This document shows, in pieces, positions 58,537 through 64,000 of a DNA stretch of 64,000 nucleotides. The notes under the pieces are model-generated. The model ran no database searches. It was not told the origin of the DNA and worked only from the letters and a program-made list of their open reading frames with translations. Origin of the DNA: Pseudomonas crudilactis (lineage in GTDB: Bacteria > Pseudomonadota > Gammaproteobacteria > Pseudomonadales > Pseudomonadaceae). The position numbers and the translations under genes were made by a program. The stretch covers positions 62,001-126,000 of the forward strand of contig NZ_WXVV01000012.1 in the NCBI RefSeq assembly GCF_013433315.1, written 5' to 3'. Numbering within the stretch: position 1 is the stretch's first letter; every line of letters begins with the position of its first letter.

Positions 58537-59196
58537 ATGGCCGCACGCTTCCCGCTGCCGAACGGCGCTGTGCTGGAGATCGCCAGCGTTATGGGATCCG
58601 CCGTCTCTTTTACTGCTTTGACCAATGCGAAACCGCCGGTCGCTGCTTCTGTAGGGCATGACATCGAAAATGGCGACGTTTTGCTGATCAACTCCGGCTG
58701 GGCGCTGATCAATGACCGCGCAGTAAAAGCGTCCGGCGTTACCGCTGATGCATTTGCGCTGGCCGGTCTCAATACCACCAACACCGATAAATTCACTGTA
58801 GGTGCGGGTTCCGGCTCAGTGATCTCGGTGTCCGGATGGACGCAAATCTCGAAAGTTACGTCCTTCACATCCTCCGGCGGTGAGCAGCAATACCAAACTG
58901 TCGGCTACCTGGAGGATGACGACGACAAGCAGTTTCCAACCAACCGCAACCCGACCACGATCACTATCGTGGTGGAGGATCAGCCGACCGCTCAATACGT
59001 CGAGATTGTCGAAGGCTTCGATGACACCAAAGAGCTGGCCGTCGTGCGGATGAAGTTGCGTAACGGCGATCAGATCCTCTACCCGGGTTATGTGAGCATC
59101 ACTCCTGATCCGACGATGGAGCGAAACAACGTCATGACGCGCACTATCAGCATCGGGCTTTCGGCTCGCTCGCTCCGTTACCTGGCCGGCGCATAA
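58537..59196 (+). CDS. Tail tube protein
   Basis: This 219-residue, mainly beta protein (FPLPNGAVLEIASVMGSAVSFTAL, GWTQISKVTSFTSSGGEQQYQTVGYLEDDDDKQFPTNRNP, LRNGDQILYPGYVSITPDPTME) matches major tail proteins of lambda-like siphophages. It polymerises around the tape measure. Ribosome site AAGAGG upstream. Confidence 0.87.
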   Translation: MAARFPLPNGAVLEIASVMGSAVSFTALTNAKPPVAASVGHDIENGDVLLINSGWALINDRAVKASGVTADAFALAGLNTTNTDKFTVGAGSGSVISVSGWTQISKVTSFTSSGGEQQYQTVGYLEDDDDKQFPTNRNPTTITIVVEDQPTAQYVEIVEGFDDTKELAVVRMKLRNGDQILYPGYVSITPDPTMERNNVMTRTISIGLSARSLRYLAGA

Positions 59197-59205
59197 GGAC
59201 TTCCC

Positions 59206-59586
59206 ATGGCAAAGATCAGAATCGCTCAGAACCCTACGTTCAGGGCACTTGTGCACATCCCTGTCGTTGGGTGTGAGCCCGAGGCAATCGAGTTCACCTT
59301 CAAGTATCGCGATCGCCCGGCACTCGCCGCGCTGTTCGACGAATGGAACCTGAAGGCGAAGGAAATGCGCGAGGGATTCGGGGAGGGCACCACATTATCG
59401 GATGTCGTTGCTGCCGAAACCGAGTATCAGGTGCAGCAGATCAAGGATCTGGTAGCGGGCTGGGGCTTCGATGACAAGTTCGACGACAAGAGCATCCTCG
59501 CCCTTGTGAAGTCATGCCAGGGTACTGCCGAAGCGGTAGTGAATGCCTATCAGAGCGCATTCAATCAGGCCCGCTTGGGAAACTGA
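59206..59586 (+). CDS. Tail assembly chaperone, first frame (gpG-like)
   Basis: This 126-residue protein lies between tail tube and tape measure, the position of lambda gpG (FRALVHIPVVGCEPEAIEFTFKYRDRPALAALFDEW, then SCQGTAEAVVNAYQSAFNQARLGN). It ends at TGA 59584-59586, directly after the slippery heptamer GGGAAAC. A fraction of ribosomes should slip -1 there and extend into the next frame, giving the gpG-T-like fusion of about 234 residues. Both forms load the tape measure during tail assembly. Confidence 0.88.
   Translation: MAKIRIAQNPTFRALVHIPVVGCEPEAIEFTFKYRDRPALAALFDEWNLKAKEMREGFGEGTTLSDVVAAETEYQVQQIKDLVAGWGFDDKFDDKSILALVKSCQGTAEAVVNAYQSAFNQARLGN
59577..59583 (+). other. Programmed -1 frameshift site GGGAAAC
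   Basis: Zero-frame codons TTG-GGA-AAC-TGA give the X-XXY-YYZ heptamer G-GGA-AAC, one base off lambda's GGGAAAG. The stop follows immediately, and a GC-rich GGGCGGCCGCCGC stretch just beyond could form a stimulating stem. Confidence 0.88.
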
Positions 59587-59909
59587 GGGCGGCCGCCGCG
59601 GCGTTGTACGAAAGCGGACCATCTGCTGAGCAGTTGGCAATCCTCGGGCTGACGGCTGCTGATTTGTCTGGTGACGATGTAGAGGTCTGGCCATGCAACT
59701 GGCCGGCCTTTCTCTTGTTCAACCGAATGTCCACACAGTGGCGGGTCGGCACCGGTGGCCCGATCGGTCTCGATTACAACTGCATTCGCGATGTCGCCGG
59801 CTTCCTCGAAATAAAGAAAAAGAAACTCGCTGAAATCTTTCCTGACCTGCAGGTGCTGGAAGGCGAAGCCCTGCGCGTCATGGCGGAGGAAAGGGAAAAC
59901 AGCCCGTAA
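59583..59909 (+). CDS. Tail assembly chaperone, second frame (gpT-like, DUF1799)
   Basis: After slipping at 59577-59583 translation continues here for 108 codons: LRAAAAALYESGPSAEQLAILGLTAADLSGDDVEVWP matches DUF1799 chaperones. The frame has no ribosome site or convincing independent start; its upstream ATG at 59514 lies inside the first frame. It is therefore expected only as the C-terminal part of the fusion. Ends 27 bases before the tape measure start. Confidence 0.84.
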   Translation: MRAAAAALYESGPSAEQLAILGLTAADLSGDDVEVWPCNWPAFLLFNRMSTQWRVGTGGPIGLDYNCIRDVAGFLEIKKKKLAEIFPDLQVLEGEALRVMAEERENSP

Positions 59910-59936
59910 CCACGGGCACTTATTCAAGGTGAGTCG

Positions 59937-62900
59937 ATGAACATTGCAGAACTCGGCGTCAAGATCGACTCGGCCGATGCGATCGAGGCCAAAACGAGCC
60001 TGGATGAAATGGCGAAGGCCGGCGGCCGGGCCGAGCAGTCTGCCGTTTCGCTAATGAACGAAATGCAGGCGCTGGAGAAGTCGCTTTCCACCAGCGCCAA
60101 GACCACGCAGGACCTTGCCAAACAACGTGATGCGCTGGCGAAGCTGACCAAAACAGGCGCCTATGGCGAGGCGGAGGCCGCGAAGATCTCGGCGCAGCTC
60201 GACAAGCAGCAGGTAGCGCTGGCCAAGTCGACCATGGATGAGCAGAAGGCACTGAACAGCCTGTTGGGCGCCATTGACCCGGCCCGCGCCGCGCTGGCAA
60301 AGCTGGATACTCAGGTCGAGCAACTGGGCAAACATCTGGATGCCGGTCGGATCAGCCAGGACGAGTACAACACCGCCCTGAGCAAGATCGATAAGGACTA
60401 CGACAAACTCAACAGAACCACCACCGGTTTCGACAAACTGCGACTTGGCACGCGCCAGGCACAGGAAAACGTCGTGCAACTGGGGAATGCGCTGTCTTCG
60501 GGAGACTGGGGTAGCGGCGTTCGCGCAGTCGCACAACTGGGCGCTGGTGCGGGCGAGGGGGCAGCAGGCTTGCTTGCGATCCTTGGCCCGCTTGCGCTGG
60601 CCACCGCCGCAGTGGGTGGGCTGGCATACGCTTTCTACAAGGGCAGCGAAGAGCAGGACAGCTACAACAAATCGCTAATCCTCACCGGCAATTACGCCGG
60701 TGTGAGCGCCGGGCAATTGGGCGATATGGCCCGTCAGGTGAGCGCAACCGTTGGCACCACTGGCCAAGCAGCAGCCGTGCTGGCTCTGCTGGCCGACAAC
60801 GGAAAGATCGCCGGCGAGAGCTTCACCGGCATCACCCAAGCCGCCGTGTCGATGAAGGAAGCGACAGGCAAGGCCGTCAGCGAGACGGTGGCCGAGTTCG
60901 CCAAGATCGCCGACGACCCGGTCAAGGCGTCTGCGGCGCTGAATGAGCAGTACCACTATCTGACCGCTTCAGTTTACTCGCAGATCACTGCACTTGAGAA
61001 GCAGGGCGACCATGCAGGCGCCGTGAAGCTGGCCACCGAGTCATTCGCTGATGCAATCAACGAGCGCACGCCGCGAATCCTCGAGAATCTGAGTTTCTGG
61101 GAGAAGGGCTACAACGCCGTTGCTCGGGCTGCTGATGGATTGAAGAATATCGGGCGCAGCGATATCGGCGCCGATATCGAGCAAGCCCAGCGCGACTTGG
61201 CAGGTGCGCAGGCAGGCAATGTCGGCCTGTTCCAGAACAAGCAGGAGATGATTGATCTCTACCAGAATCGTCTCAACATGCTGGAGGATCAGAAAGCAGC
61301 AGAAGCCGATATCGCTAAGTGGCAGGGCGAGCAGGCGAAAGCTCAGGGCGATGCCGTCTCCTCAATGGCGAAGGTCGACGCTCTCACCAAGTCAGCGTGG
61401 ACGAATGAGCAGAAGCGCACTGACGCGATCAAGGAATACAAGCGTCAGCTCGAAGACATCCGAACGGTCGCGCCGAACGATCCTCGCCTGAATCAGGCGG
61501 TGATTGATAAGAACATTGCGAACATCAACGACCAGTTCAAGGATCCGAAAGCAGCTGGCTCGCAGGTCGATCTGACCGGCTTCAATAACGCCAAGAACAA
61601 CTTGACAGCCATCAGCGAAGAGTACAAAAACGCCCAGAAGGAACTGGACGCCGCGCAGAAGGCAGGACTCGTTTCTCAAGCTGACTACGCCTTGAAACGC
61701 GAAGCGCTGATCGGCAACGAGCGCGACGAGGCAACCGCAGCCTACGAGGCAGAGATTGCTGCACTGGAAGCCGCGAAGGCGAAGAAGACCACCTCTGCCG
61801 CGCAAAGCATCCAACTGGATCAGAAGATCGCCGACGCCCGCGCGGGCATGGTCAAAGCGCAGAAGGATGCGGACAGCCAGCTCGATGTCCTGGCCACGAA
61901 CGAAACTGGCCGCCTCGCTCGACAAGAGCGTGCCATAACGACCTACGTTCAGGCCTTGGCTCAGCAGCAGCGTGCGCTGGAGCTGGCAGGGCAGCGCGCG
62001 GTTCTTGGCGTCGGGCAGGGCGATCGCCAGAACGCACTCAACAGTGAGTTGAACAGCCAGCAGGATCGGTTCGCACAGCAGTCGCTGGAACTGGCAAATC
62101 AGAAGTCCGACCCGTCGCGGAATATGTCGGAGGAGGAGTTCGCCCGTAAGTCGCAGGCTCTCGCCGATGCGAACCAGGCCGCAACCGATCAGATCCGGCA
62201 GAACTACGCGGATGTTGAGGCGGCGCAGGGTGATTGGACCAAGGGCGCGACATCGGCCTGGGCCAACTATCTGGACTCGGCGAGCAACATTGCCGGCCAG
62301 ACGAAAACCCTGTTCGGCAATGCCTTCAGCTCGATGGAAGACGCGGTCGTCAACTTCGCCATGACGGGGAAGCTGTCGTTTGCTGACTTCACTAAATCGA
62401 TTCTGGCGGACATGGCGCGGATCGCGACCCGTCAGGCCAGTTCTGCGTTGCTGAGCAGCCTCGTCGGTGCTGCCACCAGTTACTTCACTGGCGGAGGCGG
62501 CGGTAACGGGCTGGCGGCTGGATCTGCTGGTGCGACGTCTTCGAATCTCGGCGCGTCCTCGGCAGGGTACTCCAGCACCTACTTCCCGCAGGCGCTCGGC
62601 GGTGCCTGGTCGTCGGGTGTGCAGATGTTCGCCAACGGTGGCGCCTTCACCAACAACATCGTCAGCACGCCGACCGCCTTCGGGATGGCCGGTGGCGGGG
62701 CGGGCGTGATGGGCGAGGCGGGGCCGGAGGCGATCATGCCGCTGACCAGAACCGCAAGTGGAAAGCTGGGCGTTATCGCGGCCGGTGGCGGCTCCGGAAC
62801 CTCGATCAGCATCAGCGCACCGGTGACAGTGATGACGCAAGATAGGAGCTCCGAAGGCATGCAGATTGACCAGCAAGCCCTGTCGAAAAACCTTCAGTCG

Positions 62901-62987
62901 CAAATGCAGGCCGTGGCCGAAAAAGCTGTGGCTGATTCTTGGCGCGCGGGCGGCACCAGCTTCCGAAATGCAAACGGGAGGGCCTAA
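59937..62987 (+). CDS. Tail tape measure protein
   Basis: This 1016-residue, largely helical and coiled protein has N-terminal coiled coils (LMNEMQALEKSLSTSAKTTQDLAKQRDALAKL). A hydrophobic patch follows (about residues 205-240, GAGEGAAGLLAILGPLALATAAVGGLAYAF) for membrane passage, and then the lambda-type C-terminal domain (FGNAFSSMEDAVVNFAMTGKLSFADFTKSILADMARIA). The end (GSGTSISISAPVTVMTQDRS) is also typical. Its length sets the tail length; by the usual ratio this gives a tail of roughly 150 nm. Confidence 0.95.
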   Translation: MNIAELGVKIDSADAIEAKTSLDEMAKAGGRAEQSAVSLMNEMQALEKSLSTSAKTTQDLAKQRDALAKLTKTGAYGEAEAAKISAQLDKQQVALAKSTMDEQKALNSLLGAIDPARAALAKLDTQVEQLGKHLDAGRISQDEYNTALSKIDKDYDKLNRTTTGFDKLRLGTRQAQENVVQLGNALSSGDWGSGVRAVAQLGAGAGEGAAGLLAILGPLALATAAVGGLAYAFYKGSEEQDSYNKSLILTGNYAGVSAGQLGDMARQVSATVGTTGQAAAVLALLADNGKIAGESFTGITQAAVSMKEATGKAVSETVAEFAKIADDPVKASAALNEQYHYLTASVYSQITALEKQGDHAGAVKLATESFADAINERTPRILENLSFWEKGYNAVARAADGLKNIGRSDIGADIEQAQRDLAGAQAGNVGLFQNKQEMIDLYQNRLNMLEDQKAAEADIAKWQGEQAKAQGDAVSSMAKVDALTKSAWTNEQKRTDAIKEYKRQLEDIRTVAPNDPRLNQAVIDKNIANINDQFKDPKAAGSQVDLTGFNNAKNNLTAISEEYKNAQKELDAAQKAGLVSQADYALKREALIGNERDEATAAYEAEIAALEAAKAKKTTSAAQSIQLDQKIADARAGMVKAQKDADSQLDVLATNETGRLARQERAITTYVQALAQQQRALELAGQRAVLGVGQGDRQNALNSELNSQQDRFAQQSLELANQKSDPSRNMSEEEFARKSQALADANQAATDQIRQNYADVEAAQGDWTKGATSAWANYLDSASNIAGQTKTLFGNAFSSMEDAVVNFAMTGKLSFADFTKSILADMARIATRQASSALLSSLVGAATSYFTGGGGGNGLAAGSAGATSSNLGASSAGYSSTYFPQALGGAWSSGVQMFANGGAFTNNIVSTPTAFGMAGGGAGVMGEAGPEAIMPLTRTASGKLGVIAAGGGSGTSISISAPVTVMTQDRSSEGMQIDQQALSKNLQSQMQAVAEKAVADSWRAGGTSFRNANGRA

Positions 62988-63325
62988 TGGCCATCGAGAA
63001 ATTCACTTGGCCAACCGGGCGCGGGGAAACACCCGATATCAACTATCGGGTGCGCTCCTCGAAGTTCGGCAATGGCTACGCCCAAAACGTCGGCGACGGA
63101 CCGAACAACAAAGAGGACTCCTATCCAATCACCTGCGTCGGGCACAAGGCCAAGGTGCAGCAGATCATGGCGTTCCTCGATAGGCACGCCGGGGCAAAAG
63201 CGTTTCTCTGGACAACGCCGCTCGGCGAACTCGGACTGTTCACCTGCAAAAATCCCGCTCCCACACCAATGGGCGGTGAGGTCTTCAAACTCACTGCCAC
63301 GTTCGAGCGGGCATTCAAACCATAA
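62987..63325 (+). CDS. Minor tail protein (gpM-like)
   Basis: This 112-residue protein begins MAIEKFTWPTGRGETPDINYRVRSSKFGNGYAQ and ends FKLTATFERAFKP, the two conserved ends of lambda gpM family tail-tip proteins. Start is in a TAATG overlap with the tape measure gene. It forms part of the tail-tip complex assembled with gpL. Confidence 0.9.
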   Translation: MAIEKFTWPTGRGETPDINYRVRSSKFGNGYAQNVGDGPNNKEDSYPITCVGHKAKVQQIMAFLDRHAGAKAFLWTTPLGELGLFTCKNPAPTPMGGEVFKLTATFERAFKP

Positions 63326-63334
63326 GGGGCAATC

Positions 63335-64000
63335 ATGCCGCTGATCAGTGACATCCAGGTGCTTGAACCTGGCAGCGAAGTGCTGCTCTTTGAATTGGAC
63401 GGCACGGACTACGGTGCGGACGTTCTGCGCTTCCACGGGCACGCGATTCCGCACTCGGCGGCCGAACTGATCGCCGCCGGCGACAATGCCGATCAATTAC
63501 CCGCGAAGGCCATCTACTGGCAGGGCAACGAATACAGCGCCTGGCCAATGCAGATCGATGGTATCGAGGCGAACGGGGACGGCACAGCGGTTCGGCCAAC
63601 TCTGTCTGTGGGCAACGTCAACGGGCGTATCACAGCGCTTTGTTTGGCGTTCGAGGATCTACTCGAGTTCAAGCTGACGATGCGCCACACCTTGGGCACC
63701 TACCTCGACGCGGCGAACTTCCCGGCCGGCAATCCGACGGCCGACCCAACCCAAGAGACGATCGAGGTCTGGTACATCGACCAGAAGACGAACGAGGACG
63801 GGGAAAACGTCAGCTGGGAGCTTGCCAGCCCGGGCGACGTCGGCAACGAGTCGATTGGGCGGCAGGCCACGACGCTGTGCCACTGGTGCCTAACTGGCGG
63901 CTACCGCGGACCGAACTGCGGCTACACCGGCCCCTACGTGACCAAGGATGGCGTCGTCACAGATAACCCCGAACTGGACGAATGCGACGCCACCCTGGGC
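63335..64000 (+). CDS. Minor tail protein L, truncated by the window edge
   Basis: The first 222 codons of a gpL-type protein: MPLISDIQVLEPGSEVLLFELDG, ALCLAFEDLLEFKLTMRHTLGTYLD and FPAGNPTADPTQETIEVWYIDQKT are conserved. Four cysteines are visible near the end (182, 185, 195, 217). In lambda gpL the C-terminal cysteines hold an iron-sulfur cluster, so this set is a plausible equivalent. Tail genes K, I and J, the endolysin and attR would be beyond the edge. Confidence 0.88.
   Translation, partial: MPLISDIQVLEPGSEVLLFELDGTDYGADVLRFHGHAIPHSAAELIAAGDNADQLPAKAIYWQGNEYSAWPMQIDGIEANGDGTAVRPTLSVGNVNGRITALCLAFEDLLEFKLTMRHTLGTYLDAANFPAGNPTADPTQETIEVWYIDQKTNEDGENVSWELASPGDVGNESIGRQATTLCHWCLTGGYRGPNCGYTGPYVTKDGVVTDNPELDECDATLG

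Noticed and set aside
61392..62903. 503-codon open frame antisense to the tape measure gene
   Set aside because: The tape measure gene has the expected domains and synteny; the opposite frame has no start signal.
22974..64000. CRISPR array or anti-CRISPR/aca pair
   Set aside because: No regularly spaced repeats, and no small gene followed by a recognisable aca-type helix-turn-helix gene in the usual arrangement.
22897..64000. Defective or remnant prophage
   Set aside because: Integrase, immunity, replication, packaging, head and tail genes are all open and intact up to the window edge; only completeness on the right is unknown.

Overview
The window comes from a Pseudomonas chromosome of the P. 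fluorescens group and carries an integrated lambda-like siphophage prophage. The host assignment rests on an rsmE-type CsrA paralogue, a periplasmic ansB glutaminase-asparaginase, an rbsBACRKD operon with a secreted nucleoside hydrolase, and the thrS-infC-rpmI-rplT-pheS-pheT-ihfA-merR translation block in the order usual for Pseudomonas. All of these are GC-rich genes.

Bases 1-22,973 are ordinary chromosome. The left part holds a truncated reading frame, a DUF2214 membrane protein, rsmE, a SPOR-like lipoprotein, a siderophore-interacting reductase, endA with a DUF1654 gene, and ansB. The ribose operon follows (6.1-13.1 kb): periplasmic binding protein, ABC ATPase, permease, LacI-type repressor with a perfect operator upstream of rbsB, ribokinase, pyranase and nucleoside hydrolase. 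Together these would split exogenous nucleosides, import ribose and phosphorylate it. Small secreted proteins and a cold-shock protein come next, then the translation cluster, and finally a tRNA-Pro(GGG) gene whose 3' end is the probable attachment site.

From about 22.98 kb to the right edge the DNA is prophage. Its right end lies outside the window. The leftward early operon (37.4 down to 23.0 kb) starts at a consensus promoter (PL) covered by two operators and is followed by a boxA-like element. It carries many small phage proteins, a coiled-coil protein, an ERF annealing protein and a YqaJ-type exonuclease (a recombination module), a C5 DNA methyltransferase, NinX/DUF2591, an excisionase-like protein and the integrase. 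Several genes in this operon, including peptides of 18-41 codons, overlap by ATGA.

The immunity region (37.4-40.6 kb) has a short CI-like repressor without a cleavable peptidase domain, a Cro-like protein and a CII-family protein. Three operators spaced exactly 24 bp apart lie between divergent PRM and PR promoters that share one palindromic -35 hexamer. Directly behind the repressor, in the same apparent transcript, is a two-gene cassette of AT-rich DNA: a Pol-beta/MNT-type nucleotidyltransferase and a 311-residue coiled-coil protein. It is the best candidate here for an undescribed lysogen-expressed defence or exclusion system.

The rightward genes run from a Rha-type antirepressor, a replication initiator with an internal iteron-like cluster, a DnaC-type loader, a C39-like protein, NinB and NinG to a lysis region (two holin-like proteins and Rz with embedded Rz1, but no endolysin in view). 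Terminase, DUF4055 portal, MuF protein, scaffold, capsid, connectors, tail terminator, tail tube, two chaperone frames joined by a GGGAAAC slippery site, the tape measure, gpM and a truncated gpL follow. Several genes of unlike composition or orientation look like morons.
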